Positions 1 through 11,860 of a stretch of 64,000 nucleotides of DNA are shown here, one piece after another. The notes under the pieces were generated by a model. It was given only the letters and a program-made list of their open reading frames with translations, was not told the DNA's origin and searched no databases. Positions within the stretch are counted from its first letter, which is position 1. Every line of letters begins with the position of its first letter. The stretch is from Eopsaltria australis (lineage: Eukaryota > Chordata > Aves > Passeriformes > Petroicidae): positions 62,001-126,000 of the forward strand of contig JAVTVJ010000072.1 in assembly GCA_034509425.1 (NCBI GenBank). Direction: 5' to 3'. A program made the position numbers and the translations under genes.

Positions 1-3000
1 GTGAAGAATTACTTTTTTTTACTTTTCCCTTGTCATGAACCCTTAATTGTGCTTAGAGAGAGGACACAGGGTTAGAAGGACCATTGGACAGGCTGTGCTG
101 GTGCTCTCAATTGCAAATTTTCTACTGGACATTTCAATTTTGTTACAGAGACTGTTAACAAAAAAAATAAATGACAAGAAAAATATTAGAACAATAATGA
201 CTAATGATTTTTTCGTACCATTACTGACAATTTTATTAAGTAGAAGTTGGAGTAACAAATGCTAGACCTACCAGTAAGACAACAATATTTGTTTTATGAA
301 TTGCATTATTTACAGCAGAATATACTAAATATTTCAACACATTGTTTCTAAAAGTTGGTAAGCAACATTATTGTGTGTGACGTGCTACTCAGTGATATAA
401 AAAGCTAAATCATTTATTGGATAACACTTTGAAAAATATTGTTTTGAAAAAAAACTATTTCTAAGCACTCATCTGTTGATTAATATTGGGGGTCATACAG
501 GGTTGGGAACACTGTTTTCGGAAGCTTTACCACCAGAAAATGATCACAAATTACATCATTATAAAAACTAAAACGAAATTAATATTTTTCCTCTGTAGAT
601 GTTTCTCACACATGGAACACAACCACCCACACAGAACACCTACATTCCACCTCCATCCAATCAAGCTATTTCTCCCCAGCATTTAGCAAAAGGAGAGATG
701 ATAATACATCTTCTGTTCTATTTTAAAATGTTGGAATGTTGCTCAATTACAATGGAACTAAACTTCACTGAAGCATTTAAATAGGCAGGACATAAATAGG
801 TAGTGGCAAGTCACAATGAAACTTTTTTGTTGCCTAGTTTTGCAAACAGCTTTTTATTTTGCATATTTAGTGCCATTTTTAAAAATGTGGCTAGTAAATG
901 GAGACCTTAAAATCTGAAATCAGCACTGAAATTATTATGAATTTCTCTAGACGATAAATGTTGCAGAAAATGGGAGAATACAAAATGCATTTGAATTGTG
1001 TTCTAAAAGAAATATTGTAGCTATGGAAGCATAAAAATGTAAGAAAGGAAATGTGCATGCAGAGAATTAATATGATTCAGTAATTTCATATCTAATCTTC
1101 TTTGTCAGATCATATGATATCACTGAATGTAGTGATAGGGAATGAGATAAAGCTAGCACGCTCTGGGCTCTGACTGTCTTCTGTCAGATCCAAAGAGAGG
1201 TCACAAAATCCCACCTAAATATCACTTAGACACAATGTTTTCTTTAATTTTGTTAACTTACATTGACATAATTTCTATTCATTTTTCACCAAACCCGTTG
1301 CAAAACTTGTATGAGTGATGTAAAACTTGTCGTGTAATTTCTTAAGTGCTAGAGCTTCCTTTAATTTAAGAGTGTATAATCAAGGTTATGTAGTTTCTTT
1401 ATGATTGTAGGGTGTGGCAAGTAATTGATTGTATTTTCCATTAACCCTTCTGAAACCAAGGGATGAGAAAGACTATTCCTGATGAGATAATAACTATGCA
1501 GGCCAAGACGAATTCTTTAAAGATGGGAGTGCTTCATCTTACACAGGTCAATAATCTCACATTAAGCACTGTGGTGAGGACTCATAGGATGCCAGAGGCA
1601 TGTGAGTGAAAAGTTTGTGTTTGCAGCTCAGCTTTTATCTGGAAGGCTCTTGCTGTTTAGGTCATGGCTTCTTCTAACTGTAGTTTGGGACTGTGAAGAG
1701 ATCACAGAATTAATTTTCTGTTTGACCTTGCTTGAGTACAGGTACCCAGAGGTGAAGGGCAACCGCGATTACTCACTGCAATGCTTTACTTCCCACTTTC
1801 CTTCTGTTACCCATGAAAACTTCACTGTTCCACCTTATATACTGAGTCTGATTCCATACTCTTTCTCACTTCTCTCTCCCAAAGCCAAACAAAACCAATG
1901 ACTCCCTCCCCCCAAATAAATAACTGTAAGAGATTTTCTTCTTAGGAAAGCAGTTCTATTTTATATTACAACAGGAGCTGTAATAGGTAGTGTTTTGAAT
2001 GAATTGTGCTCAACACTATTAAGAAATATACCACTTATTATTTTTAAACTCTGTGAATTTTCAGGTAAATAGTTATTGAGTTGCAACTTGTTTGTGTTGT
2101 ACTGTGAATGGTAACTGATATTCCATTACTTTATTAGTTAGTTATCAGAAGCATGTAATAATGCTATGGTTTATTTCTGGATTGTTTTTTGTAGGTCACC
2201 TGATAGAGTGAGAAACACAAATGCTAAATAGCAAAGCAAAAGTCATGATATTTTATGAGATGGTTCTTCTTTTTGAAGAATATATGTTTTGGATAAAAGA
2301 TGTCAGATACATAGCCAGATAAAGGAAAGTGATCCTATGCCTACTACCTTCATCCATTGTTACCTTAAAATAGTTTTTGATACCCTGACTATTGCTAATA
2401 TCTTGGAAAACAATATGTAACCTTCTACTTAAATTAGTTTCCTGGTGAAAGTTATGTCTTTTAAAATAAAATTACACTAAGAATCATTTTAGTTTCTAAT
2501 AGTAGGAAGCCTTAACTACCATTACAATTATTTCTTTTTTAAAAAAAGTCAACTTTTCTGAAGGAAGATGCTGTTTGTTTTCCTGTCCATTGTCTCATTA
2601 AATGTCAATGCTTTAACCTTTTCTGCCAGGTAGGGCCATGCCACATTTCATTCTTTCCAGGACACAAATAACACTGCATTTACATGTCCACTGAATATTT
2701 TCCAACACCTGTTTATATTTCCATAGGAATGTTCTTATCTTATGCTTTTATGCCCAGATATTACAAGCCATGATGACTTTAGGAACTCCATTGCACTGTT
2801 TTTTTTTTAACAGGATGGATTTATAAATACACACACACTCTCACACGTGTAAAATGCCCTTAAAATCAAGAGCTCTTATAGCATCCAAAAAAATTCCACC
2901 ACAGTCTCTGTTAACACATTTCTGTTCTTGTTTGCCATAGAAGTGGAATATTCCACATCAGTGGAAAAGAAGGCACTCTCATAAAGCAGTAACCCACTGA

Positions 3001-4881
3001 GCTGTAGTTACTGCTTTGTTTATGAAAGCCTGAACACCTCAATTTGTAGCTTAGTTGGGAATGTCTTACAAACAAGAATGTGTTAAAGAAATACATTTTA
3101 AGAATAAATTCAGCACAACTGAAAAACAGGACTGGAGGCATGGAAAGAAAAACAGCAATATGACATGGGGTATTTCGGTAATGTATAATTGTTTTTAATT
3201 TTTACTTGGAAAAATTGCCAATCATCTTGTGTTTCTCAACAGAAATTCAAACTTAAATGCTTAGCTGTTTTTATAAGAATTATCTCATACATGGAAGTGA
3301 CACTTTTCTTTCATAAAATGTCTTAACTACATGTTGAAATAATATCAGAATAGAAAACATGACTATTAAACATGACTTTCCATTAAAATACTTTAAATTA
3401 CATTAAAATTTGTCTCTCTTGATTGGAAACCAAAGTTAATTGAAATCAGCAAGAGAAAATTCTGATTTCCATAAAACAGCCCGATAAAGAGCAGTGAGAT
3501 TTGAAATTTTTAATTGATTGACTAATTTGCAAAGTTAGCATAAATTTTCTGTCACCTGAAGATAAAATGTATTGTTCTACATTGCAAATACAGCAGAGAG
3601 CAAAAAAGTCTACACAATTTGCTAATGTTAAAGGTATTTTGTGTCTACCAATATATTATTTCATTTTTATCTGCTCTTACCTTTTTTTCTCTATTCTGTT
3701 TCTCATTTAAAAAAAAAAAGAGTAGTGCATGTTCTTTAGTTGAATTTAATGCAACTTTGAATATTTTGTCCAAAAAACAAGCAACCCCCCACCTTTCTGT
3801 ATTCTCCACAGCAAAAGAAGCCATGCTTCAGTACATTTTTTTAAGTAACTTAGGTATGCAGTGACTGACCTAATGATGCTACATCACGACTAGGAGATAA
3901 GAGCTAATAACCTGTCCTATAAATTTAATAGACTTTAATCTTTAGTTACTTAAAATGGTTATGCCCAGGTAGTTGTAGGAGCATGGGAGAGTACAATCAC
4001 CCATCTGCAGACAAAAGCAGATATTTTCATGTCAAGGAAAAGATTTTTTCCCTAGAATTTCACACTTAGGTGTTAGTTGAAGTCTCTATTTTTTTAGGAA
4101 AGTAGATAAAAATGTTATTTAGCTAACAAGTCAATGAATGGATTGATCCTTGTGATTAAAAAAATAACCCCAACAAACACCAAACCAAACAAACAAAAAA
4201 AAAACAAACAGTGATACTCTTTATCATTCTTTTTCCTTCTTGGACTAAGAAACAGACCCTAATAGGACCAAGGATGACACATAAATACCCGAATCATCTA
4301 AAAAATATTTCAAGACGTCCTATCACTCTAGATGGACAAAGGGCACAGAGATTACATGTTTGTGTGATTTATAGGATTACATTTTAGCTAACTTGCAAGA
4401 TTCTGACAGGAATGTCTGATTTAAGTTACTCTGAATAAAACAGAAATATCCAAAACAAAGATAAAATATGAAAAGAAACTTATAGTTTGACTGAAATTCA
4501 GTCATGGCCAAGATTTACCATCTACATTTTGAAGGAGAGGACAAAAAACCCTCCTGATGCTATTATGGCAAAATATTACTTATATAACATAAATATCTTT
4601 TGTGTTTTGCTTTGCTTTTTTTTTTTTTTTAATATAAAACTTTCCTTCTTAATTTTCTCTATATCATTGGAACAGAAGCTGCCAGATAGCTACTATGAAT
4701 ATATATATATATATATATATATAAAGTCATTCATAGTGGGTCTTAACAGAAGTGAACAGCATAATGAAATGTCCAGCTCCAGTACAATTTACATTGATTG
4801 TTTCATTGGTAAATAATTCTGTTCCTGTAAGATATAACAGCATTTCTGTGATAACATAATTCAATCAGAAAGCTCTGGAGA
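1..4881. other. AT-rich non-coding sequence, no gene recognised
   Basis: Unique-looking, AT-rich DNA. The open frames here are at most about 110 codons, start and end without splice or homology support, and have low-complexity composition rich in F, L, K, I and S. I recognise no LINE, LTR or RNA gene. Simple-sequence patches are present: an A-rich CAAACAAA-type stretch at about 4170-4210, a run of 15 T at 4616-4630 and an (AT)n run at 4699-4724. Old degraded repeats or conserved non-coding elements could be present and missed by eye. Confidence 0.6.
4699..4724. repeat. (AT)n dinucleotide microsatellite
   Basis: Uninterrupted alternating AT of about 26 bases, directly visible. It lies about 160 bp from the tandemly duplicated CR1 segment and is likely length-polymorphic. 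Confidence 0.9.
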
Positions 4882-5568
4882 ACTTTGAATTAATTACTTA
4901 ACCTGGTAGACACTTGGCAAGTTCTGACCTTTGTATTCTCATAGAATCACAGAATAGTTTGGGTTGGGAGGGACCTGGTAGATCATCATTCCAACCCCTG
5001 CACCATAAGCAGGGAAAACTTTTACTAGACAAGGTTGCTCAGAGTTCCATCCAGTCTGGGTTTGAACACTTCTGGGGTGTGGTATTCACAACTTCTCTGG
5101 GCAACCTCTTCCAGTGTCTCACCACCCTCAGAGTAAAGAATTTTTTCTTAATATCTGATCTAAATCTACTTTCACTTTGAAACCGCTCCCCCTTACCGTT
5201 TCACTACATGCTCCTGTAAAAAGTCCCTCTCCATGTTTGAAGTTCCCTTCAGGTACTGGAAGGCTGCAATTCAGTCATCCCAAACCCTTCTCTTTTCTAG
5301 GCTAAACAAACGAAATGCTCTCAGCCTTTCTTCACAGGAGAGGTGCTTCATCCTTCTAACCATCTTGGTGACCCTCCACTGGACTCACTCAAACAGGTCC
5401 ATGTCCTTCCTCTGCTGGGGATCCCAGAGCTGGATGCAGCCACTGCAAATGGGGTCTCACCAGAGCAGAGGGGGCAGAATCCCCTCCCTCACCCTGCTGT
5501 CTGCGCTGCTTTGGATGCAGCCCAGGACACGTTTGGCTTTCTGGGCTGTGAGTGCACATGGCTGGGTC
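4882..5568. repeat. Tandem duplication, unit 1 (CR1 3' part plus flank)
   Basis: Unit 1 is 687 bp. It consists of about 58 bp of non-CR1 flank (starting ACTTTGAATTAATTACTTAA) followed by the CR1 3' region in antisense. The same flank and CR1 sequence reappear from 5569, head to tail. Unit 1 keeps a stretch around 5131-5200 (AGAGTAAAGAA onward) that unit 2 has lost. The junction at about 5566-5570 joins CR1 ORF2-derived sequence ending GCTGGGTCA to the flank, with two or three bases of microhomology. The flank travels with the CR1, so this is a segmental duplication and not two independent insertions. Confidence 0.9.
4940..5568 (-). mobile_element. CR1 LINE 3' end, copy 1 (non-functional)
   Basis: Read on the minus strand this is the 3' end of a chicken-repeat-1 (CR1) non-LTR retrotransposon. 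The plus strand opens with ATAGAATCACAGAATAG followed by TTTGGGTTGG, the reverse complement of the CR1 3' terminus. It continues through the short 3' UTR into ORF2 C-terminal coding sequence, with minus-strand motifs such as REGILP and KRVLG-like residues. ORF2 normally encodes an endonuclease and reverse transcriptase. Only the tail is present, with frameshifts, as in most 5'-truncated CR1 copies. It is not coding. Confidence 0.9.
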
Positions 5569-6196
5569 ACTTTGAATTAATTACTTAACCTGGTAGACAC
5601 TTGGCAAGTTCTGACCTTTGTATTCTCATAGAATCACAGAATAGTTTGGGTTGGAGGGACCTGGTAGATCATCATTCCAACCCCTGCACCATAAGCAGGG
5701 AAAACTTTTACTAGACAAGGTTGCTCAGAGCAGTCTGGGTTTGAACACTTCTGGGGTGTGGTATTCACAACTTCTCTGGGCAACCTCTTCCAGTGTCTCA
5801 CCACCCTCCCCCATCCTTTGAAACCGTTTCACTACATGCTCCTGTAAAAAGTCCCTCTCCATGTTTGAAGTTCCCTTCAGGTACTGGAAGGCTGCAATTC
5901 AGTCATCCCAAACCCTTCTCTTTTCAAGGCTAAACAAACGAAACGCTCTCAGCCTTTCTTCACAGGGGAGGTGCTTCATCCTTCTAACCATCTTGGTGAC
6001 CCTCCACTGGACTCACTCAAACAGGTCCATGTCCTTCCTCTGCTGGGGATCCCAGAGCTGGATGCAGCCACTGCAAATGGGGTCTCACCAGAGCAGAGGG
6101 GCAGAATCCCCTCCCTCACCCTGCTGTCTGCGCTGCTTTGGATGCAGCCCAGGACACATTTGGCTTTCTGGGCTGTGAGTGCACATGGCTGGGTCA
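5569..6196. repeat. Tandem duplication, unit 2 (shortened)
   Basis: Second copy of the preceding 687-bp unit, about 628 bp long. It is missing roughly 60 bp in total. One loss is around 5808-5820, where the AGAGTAAAG...TTTCAC stretch is absent. A nearby 13-bp loss lies between CCG repeats, and a 7-base loss is near 5729. Elsewhere the copies differ by only a handful of substitutions, so the duplication is young relative to the CR1 insertion. CR1 sequence continues uninterrupted past 6196, so unit 2 is joined to the original 5' side of the element. Confidence 0.85.
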
Positions 6197-6425
6197 TGTC
6201 CAGCCTCTCACCCACCAGTACCCACAAGCCCTTCTCAGCAGGGCTTCTTTCCAGCTGTTCAACCCCCATCCTGTATTGATACCAGGGGACTGGAATATCT
6301 TTTCATGACTTTTTCACCTGACTGCCATGACTTTTCAAATATCATGAAGAGTGGCTTGACAATTATGCCAGGCAATCCCCTCAGGGATTCCCTTTGAGAT
6401 GCATCTTATTGGGTCCCATAGACTT
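5627..6425 (-). mobile_element. CR1 LINE, copy 2 with a further 5' piece and internal deletion
   Basis: The minus strand holds CR1 3' UTR, then ORF2 C-terminal sequence. An open stretch at 5976-6269 contains motifs recognisable in CR1 reverse transcriptase C-termini: SPAEKGLWVLV, ERLDM, CALTAQKAK, VLGCIQSS and REGILPLC. Around 6280-6300 the element jumps to a much earlier part of ORF2. The minus-strand sequence at 6300-6425 matches the CR1 segment that reads AAGTCTATGGGACCC and later TTTGAAAAGTCATGGCAGTC. Most of the reverse transcriptase palm is therefore deleted. This is the 5' remainder of the same insertion as copy 1, broken and non-coding. Confidence 0.88.
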
Positions 6426-7303
6426 ATATACATTCAGGTTCCTCAAGGCGTCCTGAAACTGATCTTTCCTTCCATTCTCATGTCTAGTGTTTCCTTGCCT
6501 ACATTATCAATTTCTGCCTTTATCTTTTCATTCAGCCAGGTATATGCACATTTTAGAAAGAGAGGCAAGCTTAACCTGATCAGTAATGAGCACTTACTGT
6601 GGTTATAGCAGCTAAAAAATACCAGGAAGTTTGGGTCAGTCATTTAGCTTTAATTTTGCAAAATAATTCTCCAGCCTTTCTGCTTAGATATTTTTGTTCA
6701 TAGTCTGCTACTTCAGCTTCATCAGTCTGGTGGGGACTGATTCAGAGCTTGGGCTGCTCCAATAGGAAGGATTAGAAATGGGGCATTTTAGTCGAGCAGA
6801 AGTTTTTATTTACTCTGTTTTGCTTAGTGAAAATGGAAGTGGTCTGCCATGTGAAGCCATAAAAATCTGACTTTCGAGAGGATTGCTGCAGTGGTGCAGT
6901 TCCTTCACCTTTAGAAGTGGAAGAATTGATCTATGTCAAGAAGGGGCATTGCTAGCAGTTGAAAAGGCTTATCTTTCCAAAACTTATAAAGTCAAAATGT
7001 CCTTTATGTTTATAGTTTTGTTAAGATAAAAAAAGGAAACTTTGGACACAGAAGAAAATTGCAGCATTTTGCTTGAGAAATAGCTCCTGTCTAGACTATT
7101 TCTAAAGATAAAATAAAAGAGATGTGGTGTGGGTTTTTTTTTTTAATTTTTTTAAAAACAAGAAAAAAGAAAGATTACTTAATTAATTTTGGGATTTTGC
7201 CACTACAAAATCCATAACTCTCACTGTCATGTTTTAGAAAAAATATCACTCAATGAAAATATACATAAATAAATATATGCATGCCCCAATTCCCTATAGT
7301 TTT
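6426..7303. other. Non-coding spacer
   Basis: AT-rich sequence between two CR1 insertions. It contains T- and A-rich runs at about 7130-7170 and short frames only. No gene or repeat family recognised. Confidence 0.6.
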
Positions 7304-7776
7304 AGAATCATAGAATTATTTAGGTTGGAAAAGACCTTTAAGATCATCAATCCAGCCATGAACTTTACTAAGTCCACACCTAGACCATATCCTTAAGTGT
7401 CTCATCTACATGTCTTTTAAATATCTCTAGGAATGGTGACTCAGCCATTTCCCTGGGCAACCTGTGCTACTGCTTGAATAACCCTTTCCAAAGAGAAATT
7501 TTTCCTAATATCCAGTCTAAACCTACACTGACATGAGCTGAAGTAATTTCTCTTGTCCTATTGCTTTTTACTTGGGAGAAGAGACTGATTCCCAGTTCCC
7601 TACAACCTTCTTTCAAGTAGTTGTAGAGAGTGATAAGGTACCTCCTCTTTTCCTGGCTAAACAACGACATCTCCCTCAGCCACTCCTCATAAGACTTACT
7701 CTGTACACCTTTCACCAGTTTTGTTGCCCTTTTCTGGACATGCTCCACTGCCTCAATGTTCTTCTTGTAGTGAGGG
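7304..7776 (-). mobile_element. CR1 LINE 3' fragment
   Basis: The plus strand opens AGAATCATAGAATTATTTAGG followed by TTGGAAAAGACC, the reverse complement of a CR1 3' end. The minus strand then reads into ORF2 C-terminal sequence. An open stretch (about 7467-7775) has CR1 motifs [33 protein letters not shown] and [10 protein letters not shown]. It is 5'-truncated at about 7776. The subfamily looks different from the 5-kb element, because the 3' UTR mentions CATGAACTT and CCACACCTAGACC-type sequence. No functional protein is expected. Confidence 0.9.
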
Positions 7777-10700
7777 GCAGCCACAAATAACAAAATGGAA
7801 TAGTTAATTTTAAGACATGGACAGACTTCACAGCAAAAACAGTAGAGTAAGAAAAACAATTATCTTAACAGAAACAATAGTTCTGATAGACATTGTGGAG
7901 TAAGCTGGGAAATGGAAGTGCATAGCATAAAAAAGTCCATCATGAACTGGAGTACAAAAAAAATCCACTAATCACAAAATATGAACTGACCTTAGGACAT
8001 TCTATTAACTTGAAAAACAAAGCAATAGCTACTACCTTCAACTACATAGAGAAGAATGAACTTTTGCTGCAAGGTTAGTAAACTGCTCATGATAAAGTAA
8101 GCAAGATGCCATAAAATTGGACTTTTTTCCTCATCACAAGAACTAAAATGTAGAAATTAATCAGAAAAACGTCTGCTGAATTCTTCCCAGGGTTTACCTT
8201 TAACTCATTTTCAGTGATTCATTTATAACTGAAAAAAATGCAAGAAAATGGTACAAATCAAGAAAAATTTACAAACTAGCTAAGTATGATTCTGTATATA
8301 CAATTATGACTGCATATATATAGACATACCACACCATAATGAGGTTTCCACTCTGAAATATCACCAATTTTAAAAAAGAGTTTATAAATATCTATTTATT
8401 TAGGACTTGCTCATGAATAGCTTGCTAGATATCAGTATTTCTTTAGTCTGATATTCTTCATTCCACTAAACATTCTGAAAAAATCTTTAGCAAATGTACA
8501 AAGATTAATATACGTGTTTAGTGAAGCACTTCATTGTATTACCAGAAAACAAAGAAAGAATTATGAGGCTTTGTCAGCCTTCTGTTTTCCCAGTTGATTC
8601 TGACAATCTGGAATATTTCTTTAATATGTGCCAATTTTCAGCTGGAAAGTCAAGTCTATCCCTTTGTTAGTTCATATTTCAGATCTTCTTTTTGTGCATA
8701 GTAAAGGACGGTGCCAATTTTTCTGAGAGTGTTTTGTAATTCTGTGGATGTTTTCCTTGAAGAAGCATGTGGAATTCTCCACCAAAATGGTATTTTAGGA
8801 AACCAAAAGTCCTGCTAGTAGCCTTAGTAAGTTTTTCAGAATAAGATTTTCAATAAAGCCAATAAAATTCAGTCCAGTGAGGGTAGTTTGCAATGCGGGA
8901 AATTTACATTTTCCCTTAGAACTTCAAATATCAGGGCTTTGATGATAATTGACACAAACCTAGGTCTCCCAGAAGTGAACCCCTACTGCTGTTGGTATTG
9001 TCATGATCCCCCTTTTATTGTCATTTTCCTCACATTTGCACAGTATTTCATTATTGATTTTCATTGTTCTCTAAGGGTTTACTTCAAAGTCTAGTTTATT
9101 GATTCAATTTGTAGATAAGTCTTCTAAATTGCTAGGCATTTTCACAACCTTACGCTCTACCCTAGGTTGCTATTTTGCTAACTCGCATAGATATGTAAGA
9201 ATGAAAAAAAAAACCAAGTTCATAAGGTTTTCTAGAGAAATTAAAACCTCACATCTTCTGTACGACCACTGCTGGATTTTTCTTAACAGGTTTACTGTTA
9301 AAAATAGAAAGGGTATGCCCTTGGATTTCCCTCTAATTATTTTTATAATGCATTTGTGGGTTTTGTTTTCAATATAATTGTTAAAATATTTTAGTGGATG
9401 TATTAGATAATTTAGTAGCTAAAGCTGGAATTATTCATGCCTAGGGTTATAAAATCTAAGACAGAGAATCAAGACTAGTACTGATATTCATTATACTTCC
9501 TTACATTTACCTACAATCTACTTATATATTAATAAGATTGAGTTTAGATCTTTTATGTTTGAGTGGAAACAATTTCACTCATTTTTCTGTTGCATAATAA
9601 TGAAAAGATTTTCTAGTTCTTCCAGTTCTATCCATGTACAATGTGAATGCTGAAATGTTAAACTCCTACTACAGTGAGCAACCATGACACACTCAAACCT
9701 TCCTTCCTCTGAATTACTTTCTTTAAATGGTCATTGTTTTGCAGTATCAAAGTGTCCTATTAATATTCTTTATATAATGTCATTGAGATTCCATTCCTTA
9801 GGTATCACACCAAAAGGCCTTGAAAATATGTTGTCATTGCATTAAAGTTCTCTTAGAAATTGGTCTTATAAAATGTAGAGATTTTTTTCAAAAGAAGTGG
9901 AAACTAATTTTATCTTCAGGATCAGGAATCAAAACTCCTTACCAATACAATTAGAATTGCAAATGAGATCATTTGTCTTCAAGCTAAAGAATTTTGTTTT
10001 TGTTATATTATGCCAACACTGGGGTATTGTGTAAGAGGAAGTATTTAAAAATCAGAATTAGCAGTCATTTCAGTGATAGTTACTGACTTAGAATTTAGCT
10101 AGTGAAAGTAAGATCAAAATTAATTACCATATTTTTTTCAATTTTTTTCCTTCTTTTTGGTATACTAACAAAACCCTGTGGTTTAGAAACTATTGTGCAT
10201 TTTGTCTGCTGCACAGAGATCTTGATGTTAGAGACTGCTGGAACTGAAGAGTGAAATAGAAACTCAGGAGCAGTAATCATTTTGCTTGTTGTGTCATGAG
10301 AAATAATTAATATTAAGAAGCCTATTCCAAGAACATTTTAATTACTGAAATTTGGGATACAAAGTAAAACTCCATAGGCATTCAAATGGGTCAATATGAG
10401 AATCCTACAGCATTCAACATCTAATATATGAAATGTTTCAACATCTGTCTGAAAACGAATTCAGCCTTTTTTTCATGATGTTAATCACTTTTATTCCATA
10501 TACTACTTCACAGTATCCAATTTGTCACATAGAAGCTCATGTTTTACAGAGTATAGTAGATTCAAACTAGAAAAGAACCTTTCTTGGAAGGAGAAATGTA
10601 TTAATTTCTGGCAATTTAACTACCATATAATTATCCTCTAATACTGTCTGAAAGGTAAAAAATGACAAATGGCTGCAATAAAGAGACATCACACATGCAG

Positions 10701-11324
10701 AATGAAGGTTCAGCAGAACTCATTCGACCTCCATTTTACCAGCAGTTTGTTTCAGCCACTAAGCATTACTAATAGATTCTTAGTCTAATCTAGATAAATG
10801 TTTAAAATAATAAGTTATGATTCAAAGAGACTGAAAGGAGACTTTGAAAAAAAAGACACCTGCCTTAAAACTGTGGTGAGGTTGCTGACTGTGGGACACT
10901 TAGCAAAATGCAAATAGCTTATTAATAATTACATTTTATTTTCCATATTTTACATACTTACAGCATTGCTTTTTCTAAAAGCCAAATGCCACCCAGGCAT
11001 CTTGTTTCAGCTCCTATCTTGAAAATGGAATGGATCTTTTAAACCATAAATGTGGTTCTGTTTTCTCTAAAGAATTATACATGTGAGAATCAATTACTGC
11101 AACAGTGGTACAGGATATTTTTCCTGCCTTTCTTATCTCTTTCCATCACCTGGTGTAAGAAGCAGTAAAAAACATAATTACCTTCAGCTATTGTATAATT
11201 TACAAGACACTTCCATTCATCCAGGTTAAGTATTTGATTTGTACATGGGTAAGGAAGGCATATCGATAAAAATGAAAGAGAACTGTTAAGTTAGGACAGC
11301 TGTTGGCACTGTGGAATTCCTCAG
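7777..11324. other. AT-rich non-coding sequence
   Basis: No gene, LINE or LTR recognised. Open frames (the longest about 92 codons, at 9099-9377) show no family motifs. The composition is that of unique avian intergenic DNA. Confidence 0.6.
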
Positions 11325-11409
11325 TGTACCACTAGCAGTTAAGAGTGTGGACATTATTTATGCTGATCTTAGTGGCCCCTAAATCCTCCTCTGTAGGGAG
11401 GGTGACCTC

Positions 11410-11415
11410 TTTATT
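11410..11415 (-). promoter_or_regulatory. Polyadenylation signal AATAAA of LTR
   Basis: TTTATT on the plus strand is AATAAA on the minus strand. It is placed downstream of the CT/GA-rich tract, as expected for the R region of an LTR. Confidence 0.45.
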
Positions 11416-11557
11416 GATATGATTAGGTAGATGAGGTCTTGGGAGGCAGAGACCTGCCGATGTGTGGGAAAATTGCTGGAGCTTCACATCTCTCCCTAGG
11501 AATAAGATGATTTTGTCCAGCCTTGGGCTCAGAGAAGAAGCCAGACTCCAGTAGCTT

Positions 11558-11604
11558 TCTCTCTCTCTCTCTCTTGCTCTCTCTCTCTCTTTTGCTCTCT
11601 CTCT
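11558..11604. repeat. Imperfect (CT)n tract
   Basis: CT dinucleotides interrupted by TTGCT and TTTTGCT. The tract lies inside the LTR-like block and gives spurious RERES-type peptides on the minus strand. Confidence 0.9.
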
Positions 11605-11860
11605 GGTTGAAACTTAGCTCCTCAGTGGGAGTGGCCATGTAGCTATTGGTGCCATCACCATGAGCTTCTGCTGCTGCAAACAATAGCCCCTGACAGCAGC
11701 ATGTCCTCTCTCTTCTGTGACCAGCTGGGCAAACAGTGAAGCCCATCTTGTCCTTCTGCTAGAGGTGACTGCTTTCCATGGCATGACTGGGCTAACATGG
11801 ATCACTAAGTAACTAGATTGGGAGTGTTTCAAAGTGGTTTGTGGCTGTTGCTTCAAGGGA

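Larger units (their letters stand above)
11325..11860 (-). mobile_element. ERV-type LTR, probably solo
   Basis: The minus strand shows a purine tract (GAGAGAGA) followed by an LTR-like segment with an AATAAA polyadenylation signal in the context CATATCAATAAAGAGG. Past it a short U5-like stretch may end at the TGTACC (plus strand) near 11325. The right boundary is not clear and 11860 is approximate. No gag, pol or env reading frame adjoins, so a solo LTR or fragment is most likely. The family was assigned by resemblance to avian ERV LTRs and not confirmed. Confidence 0.5.

Noticed and set aside
7467..7859. 130-codon minus-strand frame as a gene
   Set aside because: It contains CR1 ORF2 C-terminal motifs and is a 5'-truncated LINE fragment, fused at its start to unrelated sequence.
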